Assembly (NCBI GenBank): GCA_965247295.1
Contig: CBDFGQ010000007.1
Location: 496,001-560,000 of the forward strand
Source: CBDFGQ01 sp965247295
GTDB taxonomy: Bacteria > Chloroflexota > Dehalococcoidia > Lucifugimonadales > JAGWBF01
Reading direction: 5' to 3'
Length of the DNA: 64,000 nucleotides
Shown here: one piece after another, positions 1-8,705 of the stretch
How the letters are laid out: each line of letters begins with the position of its first letter
Position numbering within the stretch: position 1 is the first letter of the stretch
Notes under the pieces: model-generated
Told to the model about the DNA's origin: nothing
The model's input: the letters and a program-made list of their open reading frames with translations, nothing else
Databases searched by the model: none
Made by a program: the position numbers and the translations under genes

Positions 1-11
1 TTGCTGGCCCG

Positions 12-200
12 ATGGATGACTACCGATTGTTCGCAACTAGCTCCCCTCCGGGTGACGATTTAAATCAGTGGGCGATGCCTCTGGCTAGGGCACCAGTAGC
101 CAACCTGCTGGAATTCCTGCATATGCTACAGGGATCGCCCCGTCGTGTCAAAGGTACTTTCCAGGCGGCCGTCCGTACACTCGCTGCGACCCTCCACTGA
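12..200 (+). CDS. Unrecognised ORF, possibly the 3' end of a gene entering from the left
   Basis: The reading frame is open from the left edge of the window (codons from base 3) to a TGA at 198-200, so the ATG at 12 need not be the true start. The visible part is 62 residues with a plausible helical middle (APVANLLEFLHML) followed by a basic stretch (SPRRVKG). I do not recognise the family. It could equally be a chance ORF, because no ribosome-binding site is visible before base 12. The 218 bases between it and the next gene hold nothing I can identify. Confidence 0.3.
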   Translation: MDDYRLFATSSPPGDDLNQWAMPLARAPVANLLEFLHMLQGSPRRVKGTFQAAVRTLAATLH

Positions 201-418
201 TTGGCACTAGGCGTGTACGAAATACGATGCCGAAACGCTTTGTTCCAGAATAGCAGTTTCTCGTACTGTTGGCAAAGGGGCCTGCGCACGTAGATGGACC
301 TCTCCTCGGGGTCAGCATCCCCCTAGGGTCGGATAGACCCGTGGCGGAGCCGAGTATGTTGGCAAGCAGGCCGCTTGGGGCTGTAAATTTGAATTTGTTT
401 CAAGTACAATACAAGGGT

Positions 419-1126
419 ATGGCTATCATTGCCATAAGCCCCGGCAGCGAGCGGGGTGTTGAAGGGTGTGAGGGCCCCCTGGCCGCCGTTGCTGGTGCTA
501 GGTTCCTACTCCCCAAGGATCTGGAGTTCCCGCCTGGCATACTACTGGAAGGGATGGGTGGACTGCTCGTTATCGGCGGACCGGATTTTGACTCCCCAAG
601 CTATGGCGATACCCTCGACCCGCAAACCGGGCTTGAGGTGTGCCAGCGACCAAGCATGCCGGAGCTAGGCTTGTTGGGAGAAGCCCTCGATCGGGACATG
701 CCGGTGCTGGGAGTCGGCGGCGGCATGCAGCTACTGAACGTGTACTTCGGAGGCAGCGTGATCCCGGATATCGCGGGACACGGGACAGAGTGGAAGGACG
801 GGCGTTGGGTGTCGGCCCGGCATAATATTTACTTGTCCCCTGGCAGCAAGCTGGCGGCCATCCTTGGGATGGGCGGGTTCTTTCGGGTCAACAGCCGGCA
901 CCGGCAGGGGCTGCGGGAGGCCCAGAGGGCGCCTAGTTTACTGGCCTCCGCCTACTCTCTGGAGGATGGCGTCGTCGAAGGCCTGGAGAGTCCCGCACAT
1001 AGGTGGGTGGTGGGCGTTCAGTGCCACCCGGAGCGCCAGCGGGAGGTCCCCCCTGCCTTCAAGAACCTGTTCGTGGCCTTTGCGGAGCGAGCGGAGGGAT
1101 TTCTGAAGAGAGATACGATTGGTTAG
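419..1126 (+). CDS. Class I glutamine amidotransferase-like protein (PuuD / peptidase C26 type) lacking the catalytic cysteine
   Basis: The 235-residue protein follows the gamma-glutamyl-GABA hydrolase fold: an N-terminal MAIIAISPG strand, a LLVIGGPDFD oxyanion-type segment, the nucleophile-elbow segment LGVGGGMQLLNV, the VNSRHRQGL segment and the C-terminal VQCHPE. The family elbow is normally G-[IV]-C-x-G-M-Q; here the cysteine codon is GGC (Gly), while the His and Glu of HPE remain. Hydrolase activity by the known mechanism is therefore unlikely. The frame is open 50 codons further upstream to 269, but homology starts at the ATG at 419, which I prefer. Its 3' end overlaps the TTG start of the DUF2321 gene, suggesting coupled translation. 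It could be a binding-only pseudoenzyme or an early pseudogene. Confidence 0.75.
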   Translation: MAIIAISPGSERGVEGCEGPLAAVAGARFLLPKDLEFPPGILLEGMGGLLVIGGPDFDSPSYGDTLDPQTGLEVCQRPSMPELGLLGEALDRDMPVLGVGGGMQLLNVYFGGSVIPDIAGHGTEWKDGRWVSARHNIYLSPGSKLAAILGMGGFFRVNSRHRQGLREAQRAPSLLASAYSLEDGVVEGLESPAHRWVVGVQCHPERQREVPPAFKNLFVAFAERAEGFLKRDTIG

Positions 1127-1613
1127 GTTCGATACAACTAATTGGTATGATACCGCTCAAATTTGTCTCAATGGGCATATCATCAATACAGCTACGGTTT
1201 ATAGACCAGAGCGAAGCCAGAAATTCTGTGAGGAATGTGGGGTTCCTACGATTACCACTTGCCGAAGCTGTAATACCCCCATCAGAGGTACCTACCACAG
1301 GGAAGGATATACACTCGGTGGCTATTCGCCGCCAAGCTTCTGTCATAATTGCGGTGATCCTTACCCTTGGATGGAGGCAAAACTCAAAGCTGCATTAGAA
1401 CTATCTGCTGAGGTTGATAATCTGACTGAAGAAGAGCGAGACATTCTGAAGAAAAGCCTCGACGATATTGTTCGGGATACTCCACAGACTCCTGTAGCCG
1501 CCGCTAGATTCAAAAAGCTGGTTGGCAAGGCAGGCAAAGAAGCGGCACAAGGCTTTAAAAGTATACTGGTTGATGTTGCAAGTGAAACAGCGAAAAAGCT
1601 GATTTGGCCATAG
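1119..1613 (+). CDS. DUF2321 family zinc-ribbon protein
   Basis: The 164-residue protein begins with YDTAQICLNGHII and carries pairs of cysteines typical of DUF2321: C-x2-H near residue 16-19, CEEC around residue 37, CRSC around 48 and CHNC around 75. These look like two treble-clef/zinc-ribbon knuckles. The C-terminal half is helical and charged (EEERDILKKSLDDIV). Molecular function of the family is unknown. The start is TTG at 1119, inside the end of the preceding amidotransferase-like gene; no ATG is available before the first zinc knuckle. AT content is higher than in the neighbouring genes, which with the adjacent HicB suggests an acquired segment (inference). Confidence 0.7.
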   Translation: MVRFDTTNWYDTAQICLNGHIINTATVYRPERSQKFCEECGVPTITTCRSCNTPIRGTYHREGYTLGGYSPPSFCHNCGDPYPWMEAKLKAALELSAEVDNLTEEERDILKKSLDDIVRDTPQTPVAAARFKKLVGKAGKEAAQGFKSILVDVASETAKKLIWP

Positions 1614-1664
1614 ATGGCGGAAACCTCAGTAGATGAGTTTCGAAAGCTCCTGTAGGAGGAACCC

Positions 1665-1904
1665 ATGCGGTACACTGTTCTATTGCGCCGGAACACCGAC
1701 ACGACGGGGTACTCTGTTGTAGTTCCTGAGTGACCCGGTTGCTTCTCCCAGGGGAGTACCCTTGAAGAAGCAATTTCCAACTCTAAAGAGTCCATTGAAT
1801 TACACCTTGAGGGAGTGATGGAGGATGGGGAGGAAGTGCCTGAGGAATTGGAACCCTTCGTTATAACCACCGTGGAGGTAAGACCCACGGTGAGGATGTC
1901 CTAG
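1665..1904 (+). pseudogene. hicB: HicB-family antitoxin interrupted by an in-frame TGA
   Basis: An AGGAGGA ribosome-binding site at 1654-1660 precedes ATG 1665. The frame reads MRYTVLLRRN, then SVVVPE, a TGA at 1731-1733, then PGCFSQGSTLEEA, SKESIELHLEG and EDGEEVPEE before TAG at 1902-1904. This is the whole HicB partial-RNase-H fold (about 79 residues). The TGA sits where the family usually has Leu in PxLPGC. HicB binds and neutralises the HicA mRNA interferase, but no HicA gene is visible on either side, so this is an orphan. Simplest reading: a nonsense mutation (TTA to TGA). It happens to create TGA-x-x-Cys, discussed as a finding. The 5' fragment alone would be 22 residues. Confidence 0.75.
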
Positions 1905-1985
1905 CTGATCTAAAGGGAAAGACCTGCCATTTGCCCCCTGGTTACCATTGAGGGGACTGAGGGGAGATTAGACAAGGAGCGACAC

Positions 1986-4517
1986 ATGGCAACAGCGATG
2001 GGTAATATCCGTCCAGTACGGATAGAAGAGGAGATGCGTAGCTCCTACCTGAGCTACGCCATGAGCGTCATCGTCGCCAGGGCCCTGCCCGACGTACGAG
2101 ACGGGTTAAAGCCCGTGCAGCGGCGTATCCTTTACTCCATGCATGAGCTGGGCCTCAGGCCTGGCAATCAATATAAAAAGAGCGCCCGCATCGTTGGCGA
2201 GGTGATGGGCAAGTACCACCCCCACGGCGACTCGCCGGTTTACGAGGCGCTGGTCCGCATGGCCCAGGATTTCTCCATGCGATATCCCCTTGTCGATGGT
2301 CAGGGAAACTTCGGGAGCATCGATAACGATCCCCCGGCGGCCATGCGGTATACCGAGGCCCGCCTGGCGTCCATCGCCCAGGAGATGCTGGCGGATATAG
2401 ACTTGAACACCGTTGACTTCTCCGAGAACTTCGACGGTTCTCTGGAGGAACCCGTCGTGCTGCCGGCCGTGCTACCCAACATGCTCGTCAACGGCGCCTC
2501 GGGGATCGCGGTGGGCATGGCCACCAACATGCCGCCCCACAATCTGGGAGAGATCTGCGACGCAGTGTGTCACCTTATAGACCACCCGGACGCCGTGGTG
2601 GAGGAGCTGATGGAGCTGGTGCCCGGTCCCGATTTTCCCACCCGGGCCATAATACAGGGTCGCTCGGGCATAGTGGAAGCGTACTCAACCGGCCGTGGTC
2701 GGGTGGTCATGCAGGCCAGGACAGAAATCGAAGACATGCGTGGCGGTCGGCAGCAGATCATTATTACCGAGCTTCCCTACCAGGTGAACAAGGCGGCCTT
2801 GGTGGAAAAGATAGCCCACATGATGAGGGACCGGCGGATCGAGGGCATCTCCGATATTCGGGACGAGTCAGACCGCCACGGCCTAAGGGTTTTGCTAGAG
2901 CTCAGGCGGGATGCCCAGGCCGAGATCGTGCTCAACAATCTGTACAGGCATACGGCTTTGCGCTCATCCTTCAACGTGATGCTTCTGGCCCTGGTGGATG
3001 GAGAGCCCCAGGTACTTACCCTCAAGAGGGCCCTTCAACATTACATACAGCACCGCCGTACGGTTATCACCCGTCGCTCCGAGCACCAGCTCAAGCTGGC
3101 CAAGGAGAGGGCTCACATCGTTGAGGGCCTGCGCTTGGCCCTCAACCGCCTAGACGAGGTGATCGCCATAATCCGAGGGTCCCAAGACGCGGCCGCCGCC
3201 CGCGCAAATCTGGTGGAGAGACTCGATCTGACCGAAGTCCAGGCCCAGGCCATCCTGGACATGCAGCTCAGGCGGCTGGCGGCCCTGGAGCGGGAGAGGT
3301 TGGAGCAGGAGTACAACGACCTGCTGAAGACTATCGCAGGCCTGGAGTCACTGCTGGCCAACCCTTCGAAGGTGCTGGCCGAGGTCAAAGACGGTGCCCG
3401 CAAGCTGAAGAAGAGTTACGGCGACCCCAGGCGGACGGAGATACGTGACCAGGAGGCCTCCCATAGTACGCTGGAGGACCTGATTCTCCATCAGGAAGTG
3501 GTGGTTACCCTTAGTCAGCGGGGCTACATCAAGCGCATATCCAGCGAGACGTACAAGCTTCAGCACCGTGGCGGAAAGGGCGTTCGCGGTATGACCACCC
3601 GGGACGACGATGCTCTACAGGATCTGGTGGTGGCCGATACTCACGACCTGATCCTGTTTTTCACCGATCGTGGCCGGGTGTACTTCCTGAGGTCTTTCGA
3701 CATATCGGCGGACATATCCCGCACGTCCCGCGGTACGCCCATCGTGAACCTATTGCGTCTGGGGGAGCGGGAGAAGATTAGCGCCATCGTGGCCGTGCCC
3801 GACCTCCGAAACGACAGCGCCCTGGTCCTGGCTACCCGCCGTGGCGAGGTGAAGGTACTGAACCTGTCCGCAATCGCCAATATACGCGCCGCCGGCCTAA
3901 ATGCGATGAACCTTGACCCTGGCGACGAGCTGGTCTCGGCGCGCCTAGCCAATCCCGAGGACGACGTTATGATAGTGACTGCGAACGGCCAGGGGATCCG
4001 TTTCTGTTTGGATGAGGTTCGCCGTAGGACTCGGGCAGCGGGAGGCGTAAGGGGGATCCGCCTCGCTCAGGACGACTGGGTAGTGGCAATGGAAATCGTC
4101 CAGCCCCAAGACACCCTGTTGGTCGTAAGCCGGCAGGGATACGGCAAGTTGGTTCAAATACCCCGGTTTCGCCGTCAGGCTAGGGGTGGCATGGGAACAC
4201 GGGCCTTCATGAAGAGTTCCAAGACGGGGCTGGTAGCGGGTGCTAGGGTAGTTAACGACGGCGACGATGAGGTCATGCTGGTTTCCTCCGGGTGCCAGGT
4301 GTTCCGCACCAGCCTCAAAGAGATATCCGTTCAGGGCCGCCACGCCCGGGGCGTCATCATGTGGAGGCCCGACGGTAATGACGAGGTGGCCTCCATCGCC
4401 TGTCTTCCCGACATTCGCGGGAATTCCCGGACCAACGGTAGAGGTAACGGGAAGAGCAGTGGAGAGGAGCTGGCCCGGAATGCCCAAGAGTCAGAGGCAG
4501 ATAAGGACCGCGGATGA
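1986..4517 (+). CDS. gyrA: DNA gyrase subunit A
   Basis: The 843-residue protein is the GyrA breakage-reunion subunit of the A2B2 gyrase, which introduces negative supercoils. The quinolone-pocket helix reads HPHGDSPVYEA (Ser kept, acidic Glu at the position of E. coli D87), followed by DGQGNFGS and the catalytic Tyr in AAMRYTEARL. The C-terminal beta-pinwheel carries the GyrA box around QHRGGKGVRG, which favours gyrase over topoisomerase IV, and ends in a basic, Gly/Asn-rich and then acidic tail. ATG at 1986 follows a GGAG motif (1976-1979). gyrB is not adjacent. Confidence 0.97.
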   Translation: MATAMGNIRPVRIEEEMRSSYLSYAMSVIVARALPDVRDGLKPVQRRILYSMHELGLRPGNQYKKSARIVGEVMGKYHPHGDSPVYEALVRMAQDFSMRYPLVDGQGNFGSIDNDPPAAMRYTEARLASIAQEMLADIDLNTVDFSENFDGSLEEPVVLPAVLPNMLVNGASGIAVGMATNMPPHNLGEICDAVCHLIDHPDAVVEELMELVPGPDFPTRAIIQGRSGIVEAYSTGRGRVVMQARTEIEDMRGGRQQIIITELPYQVNKAALVEKIAHMMRDRRIEGISDIRDESDRHGLRVLLELRRDAQAEIVLNNLYRHTALRSSFNVMLLALVDGEPQVLTLKRALQHYIQHRRTVITRRSEHQLKLAKERAHIVEGLRLALNRLDEVIAIIRGSQDAAAARANLVERLDLTEVQAQAILDMQLRRLAALERERLEQEYNDLLKTIAGLESLLANPSKVLAEVKDGARKLKKSYGDPRRTEIRDQEASHSTLEDLILHQEVVVTLSQRGYIKRISSETYKLQHRGGKGVRGMTTRDDDALQDLVVADTHDLILFFTDRGRVYFLRSFDISADISRTSRGTPIVNLLRLGEREKISAIVAVPDLRNDSALVLATRRGEVKVLNLSAIANIRAAGLNAMNLDPGDELVSARLANPEDDVMIVTANGQGIRFCLDEVRRRTRAAGGVRGIRLAQDDWVVAMEIVQPQDTLLVVSRQGYGKLVQIPRFRRQARGGMGTRAFMKSSKTGLVAGARVVNDGDDEVMLVSSGCQVFRTSLKEISVQGRHARGVIMWRPDGNDEVASIACLPDIRGNSRTNGRGNGKSSGEELARNAQESEADKDRG

Positions 4518-4605
4518 AGCACATCGGCTATCTGGCCGGCCGGAAAAATTAGTCCAGCAAGACTATCGTCCGTGGGGCGAGGTAAACCGGTGTGCAACTT
4601 TTCCA

Positions 4606-4718
4606 TGTCACCCTGAGCCGAAGGCGAAGGGTCTGGTGGGGCTGGCGGGTGATCCGCCCGCCAGCAATGTGCCCTGCCCAGCCAGCTTCTTCAGTCGCTC
4701 CGCTCCTTCAGAATGACA
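4606..4718. repeat. Interspersed inverted-repeat element, copy 1
   Basis: The element runs from TGTCACCCTGAGC to CAGAATGACA, so its ends are inverted repeats of one another (TGTCA...TGACA with the CTGAG/CTCAG-like inner part). It fills the middle of the 341-base gap between gyrA and the flavin reductase gene. An internal palindrome (GGCGGGTGATCCGCCCGCC) forms a second hairpin. Related elements are at 29321-29462 and 50079-50193. No gene is seen in the remainder of this gap. Confidence 0.75.
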
Positions 4719-4858
4719 CTGTAGTACGCTGCCACGCGAAAAACCCACATGAGGTTAGCTACTCGGTGGACTGGGACAAGAACCAAGGAGCGAGAGAGAC
4801 CATCGGCAACTACGATTCCCGCCGGGACTAGGCACAGCCTGGCCCTGCCCTTGGGGCC

Positions 4859-5392
4859 TCAACGGCCGTCGCTGCCCATGTCCAGGTTACTGTACCAACG
4901 GGTCTCGAAGAAGAGCAGGGGCGCAGCGGCATCAGCCGATTGCATTTCCTTTACCTCGCCTATGTAGATGGTGTGGTCTCCATATTTATGGGAGCTGACC
5001 ACTTCGCATCCGAAGAAGACGAGGCTACCCTTCAAGGTGGGAACACTGCAACCAGAGCTAATGGTGTACTCGTGCTCTACGTCCCCGTGCCTGTCCTCGG
5101 GCCGGCGGGCGAAGTATCTGCCTATGGCCTCCTGGTGCGCGCTGAGGACGTTGACGCCGAATCGCCGCCGGCTCTCCACGTAACGGTAGGTATTGGTGCT
5201 GTGGGCGACGCACACCAGCACCAGGGGCGGTTCCAGGCAGACCGAGGTAAAGGAGTTGGCGCTCATGCCATGAGGCTGATTGTCATCGTCCAGGGTAGTC
5301 ACAACCGTGACCCCCGTCGCGAACTCCGACATACACCTTCTGAAATCGTCCTTACTAACCAAAGCTTCGCCCTCGTCTGTGAATGCGCCCAT
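4859..5392 (-). CDS. Flavin reductase-like FMN-binding split-barrel protein
   Basis: The 177-residue protein matches the flavin reductase-like domain: FATGVTVVTTLD, the FMN-contacting GMSANSFTSVCLEPPLVLVCV segment, FGVNVLS, and the C-terminal GDHTIYIGEV. Such proteins reduce FMN or FAD with NAD(P)H and hand the reduced flavin to a monooxygenase, or bind flavin as a cofactor. Two luciferase-like monooxygenases elsewhere in the window (21.6 and 54 kb) could be users, but none is adjacent. It is transcribed convergently with gyrA and divergently from the CitE-like gene. Confidence 0.85.
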   Translation of the reverse strand: MGAFTDEGEALVSKDDFRRCMSEFATGVTVVTTLDDDNQPHGMSANSFTSVCLEPPLVLVCVAHSTNTYRYVESRRRFGVNVLSAHQEAIGRYFARRPEDRHGDVEHEYTISSGCSVPTLKGSLVFFGCEVVSSHKYGDHTIYIGEVKEMQSADAAAPLLFFETRWYSNLDMGSDGR

Positions 5393-5536
5393 TATATCTG
5401 ATACCCAGCTATTACTCTAGCCCCAGGTTGTCAACGTAACTCATGGAATTCACCACGACCTACCGGGGCACCCCGACGGATGGTATACTACGCGCTATAT
5501 CGCAGTCTCGTCTGACCAGCCCCCAGGAGGCCGCTA

Positions 5537-6412
5537 GTGGAGCTCTTGCGAAGCCTCATATTTGTCCCAGGCAACCGGCGGGACATGCTGGAGAAGGCCA
5601 GGGGCTTCGATGCGGATGTCATCGTTGCGGACCTGGAGGACTCGGTACCACCGGCGGAGAAGTTGAACGCCAGGCAGGTCGTGAGGGAGATGGTGCCCAC
5701 CCTCTCTCAGCAGGGCCAAAAGATCATGGTCAGGCTGAACTCATTGGACACGGGGCTTACGCGCGACGAACTTTCAGCCGTGATGGGGCCTCATCTTTAT
5801 GGATTTAGCGTCGGGAAGGTTGAGTCCGCGTGGGATATACGGGAGTACGACAGGATGGCATCCACGCTGGAGGTGGAGGCCGGCCTTGAGCGGGGCCACC
5901 TCAGGATGGTGCCATGGATAGAGAATTCGCGGGCAGTCATGAGGGTCTCGGAGGCTGCGGCCGCCTCTGCCAGAATAGTGGGGCTGGCCTTCGGGGCCGA
6001 AGACTACACCGACGACATGGGGCTGCAGCGTACCGACACCGGTGAGGAAGTGTACTTCCCACGGTCCATGGTAGCCGTGGCTGCCCGGGCGGCCGGGGTT
6101 GCGGCCCTGGACAGTCCCTGCGTCGGGTATCGAGACCTGGAAGCGCTCCAGAGGGACACCGAGGTGGCCCTGAAGCTGGGATTCAAGGGGAAGTTCGCGA
6201 TACATCCGGGCCAGCTCGAGATCATAAATGCGGCATTCAGCCCCAGACCGGACGATCTGGAGTACGCTCGCAGGGTGGTGGAGGCGTGGGACCGGGCCGA
6301 GGCCGAAGGCCGAGGGTCTACAGCCCTGGATGGCAGGATGATAGATGTGCCGGTGGTCAAGCGGGCCCGTAATCTGCTGGCCGAAGCCGGCACGATTGCC
6401 CGAAAGAGGTAG
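5537..6412 (+). CDS. HpcH/HpaI aldolase / citrate lyase beta-subunit-like (CitE-like) protein
   Basis: The 291-residue TIM-barrel protein begins RSLIFVPGNRRDMLEKA and contains VIVADLEDSVP (metal-binding Asp/Glu), the conserved MVRLNS, a FGAEDYTDDMG segment with metal-binding acidic residues and KFAIHPGQLEIIN. The family cleaves or forms C-C bonds of acyl-CoAs such as malyl-CoA, citramalyl-CoA or citryl-CoA with Mg2+. Substrate cannot be assigned. It starts with GTG (5537), after an AGGAGG-like motif (5524-5529), and lies 14 bases before folB, so the two are probably cotranscribed although functionally unrelated. Confidence 0.85.
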   Translation: MELLRSLIFVPGNRRDMLEKARGFDADVIVADLEDSVPPAEKLNARQVVREMVPTLSQQGQKIMVRLNSLDTGLTRDELSAVMGPHLYGFSVGKVESAWDIREYDRMASTLEVEAGLERGHLRMVPWIENSRAVMRVSEAAAASARIVGLAFGAEDYTDDMGLQRTDTGEEVYFPRSMVAVAARAAGVAALDSPCVGYRDLEALQRDTEVALKLGFKGKFAIHPGQLEIINAAFSPRPDDLEYARRVVEAWDRAEAEGRGSTALDGRMIDVPVVKRARNLLAEAGTIARKR

Positions 6413-6426
6413 GACGGAGGTTCGGA

Positions 6427-6795
6427 TTGACTTCCGACCGGATAATAGTTGAAGGCATGCAGTTCTATGGCTACCACGGGAGTAGCCCGGAGGAGCGGTC
6501 GCTCGGCCAGCCCTTCCAGGTGGACCTGGAGGCGGAGCTTGACCTGTTGGACGCTGGAAGGTCGGATGAACCGGAAGATACCGTGAGCTATACCCACCTG
6601 TACCGCTTGGTCAAGGAGGTATTGGAGGGGCAGCAGAAAAATCTGCTGGAGGCGCTGGCCGAGGACATCGCACGCAGGGCGCTAGACTCCTTTCCAATCC
6701 GGGCGGTGAAAGTGCGTGTGACGAAGACCCGCCCGCCCATAAAGGGTGCGGTGGTATCGGGCGCGGCCGTGGAGATCTATAGGGCCAGGACCTAG
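6427..6795 (+). CDS. folB: Dihydroneopterin aldolase
   Basis: The 122-residue protein has the short T-fold of FolB: an initial RIIVEGMQFYGYHG, GQPFQVDLEAELD, the DTVSYTHLYRLVKEV helix, LLEALAEDIARRAL, and VKVRVTKTRPPI with the catalytic lysine. It converts 7,8-dihydroneopterin to 6-hydroxymethyl-7,8-dihydropterin and glycolaldehyde in folate synthesis. The start is TTG at 6427, after a GGAGG motif (6417-6421). No other folate gene is nearby. Confidence 0.92.
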   Translation: MTSDRIIVEGMQFYGYHGSSPEERSLGQPFQVDLEAELDLLDAGRSDEPEDTVSYTHLYRLVKEVLEGQQKNLLEALAEDIARRALDSFPIRAVKVRVTKTRPPIKGAVVSGAAVEIYRART

Positions 6796-6871
6796 GGCTC
6801 TGTTATACCAGTCGTCGCGAACCTCACAGGGTGCCCTGCGCCTGTGTGTGACCTACCACCCTCCGGAGGTC

Positions 6872-8131
6872 TCACCCACGCAAAGCTTCTACCCTTTCCT
6901 CAGCCAGCCGGTTTACGTACAGATCGCCGGCCTTCATGACCAAAGCGACGCGGCGTTCATCTTGCAGTAGGGTAATGTCCTTCAGGGGGTCACCTTCCAC
7001 TGCCACCAGGTCGGCGGCTTTTCCCGTCTGTACAGCGCCGACCTCCTTTTCCAGACCCAGGCACTCCGCGGCCCAGCTGGTGCCTGCCACCAGGGCCTGC
7101 ATGGGTGTCATCCCCGCCTCCACCAGGCACTGGAGTTCCTTGGCGTTGTTCGGGTGGCCCCATCCCCCCGCGTCCGTCCCCGCCACCACCTTTACGCCCG
7201 CGGCTAGGGCGAACTGGACGCTCTCTATGTGGTGAGTGCGTAGTGCCTGGGCCCGGGCCTGTCCGTGGGGAGTGCCGCTTTGCCCGTGATAGATGTAGAC
7301 GGTGAATGTAGGCACGAAGAAGGTACCCTTGTCGACCATCATCTTGAGCAGGTCTGGGTCCTCATCCAGGTAGGTGCCGTGCTCGATGGAGTCCGCACCG
7401 GCCTCGATGGCCCGCCGCAGGCCTGGTCCACCTAGAGCGTGGCACATGGCCTTCTTTCCCAGGGCGTGGGCCTCGTCAACCAGCGTGCGGACCTCATCGT
7501 CACCGAACTCCACGTCTTTGGGGCCATGGCCGAGCTTTGAGCTTGCGCCCCCGGTGGTGGCGAACTTGATCACGTCGGCCCCCAACCTCACCACCTTCCG
7601 CACTATCGCCCGCACCTCGTCCGGACCGTTGACAACTCCGACGGGCAGGTAGGGGTCCGAGGGCTCGGGCTGGGGATGGCCTGAGGGGCTGGAGCGGTCC
7701 GCTAGGCCCCCCGTGGGGGAAATTGGGCTGGTGGCAACCACGAGGCGGGGCCCCGGGATGAGTCCTTCATCCACGGCCATCTTGAACCCCGCATCTAGCC
7801 ATCCCGCATCCCGAACGGTGGTGTAGCCCGTCAGCAAGGTACGTTCCAGCACCTTGGCCGTGCGGATGTACCGTACGCTCTGGGGCTCATGCAGCCCCCA
7901 CCGCGACACCAGGTCGTACCCCATTGAAGCCAGGTGGTCGTGGCAGTCTATTAGCCCCGGCAGCAGGGTCTTGCCGGTGAGATCGATAACCTCGGCACCA
8001 GGAGGTACTGTGATGGCCTCTCGTGGCCCCACCGCCTCGATGCGGCCGTCGTCGTTTACGACGACACCGGAATCGGCCAGGGGTTCCCGGCCCGTTCCGT
8101 CTATAAGGGTTCCACCAATTAGCGCCTTCAC
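6872..8131 (-). CDS. Metal-dependent amidohydrolase (imidazolonepropionase/prolidase-like)
   Basis: The 419-residue protein opens with the composite beta-sandwich (LIGGTLIDGTG, VIDLTGKTLLPGLIDCHDHL), giving the HxH metal pair in HDH. It continues with VIKFATTGG, the metal-binding His in AMCHALG and SIEHGTYLD, and the Asp in VVAGTDAGGW, then returns to the sandwich (GKAADLVAVEGDPL). These enzymes hydrolyse cyclic amides or peptide-like bonds; Xaa-Pro dipeptidases and imidazolonepropionases are the closest named types. Substrate unknown. It is convergent with folB. Confidence 0.85.
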   Translation of the reverse strand: MKALIGGTLIDGTGREPLADSGVVVNDDGRIEAVGPREAITVPPGAEVIDLTGKTLLPGLIDCHDHLASMGYDLVSRWGLHEPQSVRYIRTAKVLERTLLTGYTTVRDAGWLDAGFKMAVDEGLIPGPRLVVATSPISPTGGLADRSSPSGHPQPEPSDPYLPVGVVNGPDEVRAIVRKVVRLGADVIKFATTGGASSKLGHGPKDVEFGDDEVRTLVDEAHALGKKAMCHALGGPGLRRAIEAGADSIEHGTYLDEDPDLLKMMVDKGTFFVPTFTVYIYHGQSGTPHGQARAQALRTHHIESVQFALAAGVKVVAGTDAGGWGHPNNAKELQCLVEAGMTPMQALVAGTSWAAECLGLEKEVGAVQTGKAADLVAVEGDPLKDITLLQDERRVALVMKAGDLYVNRLAEERVEALRG

Positions 8132-8279
8132 GGGTCACCTCCTGAGACTAGGAATTGGCTATACAACACCCTGTGAGGGACGGCATCAATTGTATCAGAG
8201 TCCTCTGGGTGTGTTAAGGAAAGCCCGACCGCATATATAATGTCCGGGCGGCGCCCCTATTTCGGGACCTGGAGGAATG

Positions 8280-8705
8280 ATGGGCAACAGGAAGGTGGTG
8301 ACCTGTTTTCTGGAGCATCGAGGGCGAATCCTGCTCCTGCGGCGCAGCGAGATGGTCAGCGTCCACTAGGGCAAGTGGGCATGCGTTAGTGGGTCCATAG
8401 AGGGGCCCTCTCCTCTGGACCAGGCGTACGTGGAGATAGCCGAGGAGACTGGCCTTGCTGCCGGAGACGTTGAGCTTGTCAGGAGTGGGGAGCCACTCCG
8501 GGTGACCGATGAGAGTTTGGGCATGTCCTGGCTGGTGCATCCCTTTCGCTTTCGGGTTGACGACCCACACCTGATTCGGTTGGACTGGGAACACAGCGAC
8601 TCCTGCTGGATAGAGCCGGAGGAGATGGCCGACTTCGACACGGTGCCGAGGCTGAAGGAGACATGGGAGCGTCTGCGCTGCCCCCAAAGATCGCCAGAAG
8701 AATAG
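8280..8705 (+). pseudogene. NUDIX hydrolase gene interrupted by an in-frame TAG
   Basis: GGAGG at 8271-8275 precedes ATG 8277/8280. The frame reads KVVTCFLEHRGRILLLRRSE, then SVH, a TAG at 8367-8369, and GKWACVSGSIEG, AYVEIAEETGL and the C-terminal NUDIX strands to TAG 8703-8705. The usual sequence at this point is [Y/H]-[Q/R]-GKW, so CAG to TAG explains the stop. The NUDIX box is recognisable (G-x5-E-x7-REUxEE-type, here AYVEIAEETG, with the initial REs partly degenerate). The 3' end overlaps the start of the eIF2B-like gene by 43 bases in another frame, suggesting that the two once worked as a coupled pair. Downstream reinitiation at GTG 8430 would give a protein without the first NUDIX strands. 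Confidence 0.75.

Noticed and set aside
1614..1655. Mini ORF (13 codons) before hicB, considered as a HicA remnant
   Set aside because: Too short and without the HicA dsRNA-binding motif.
8367..8369. TAG in the NUDIX gene as recoded pyrrolysine
   Set aside because: TAG also ends normal genes (for example the LLM- and CitE-type genes), homologs have Gln/Arg there, and CAG to TAG is simple. A nonsense mutation is more likely.
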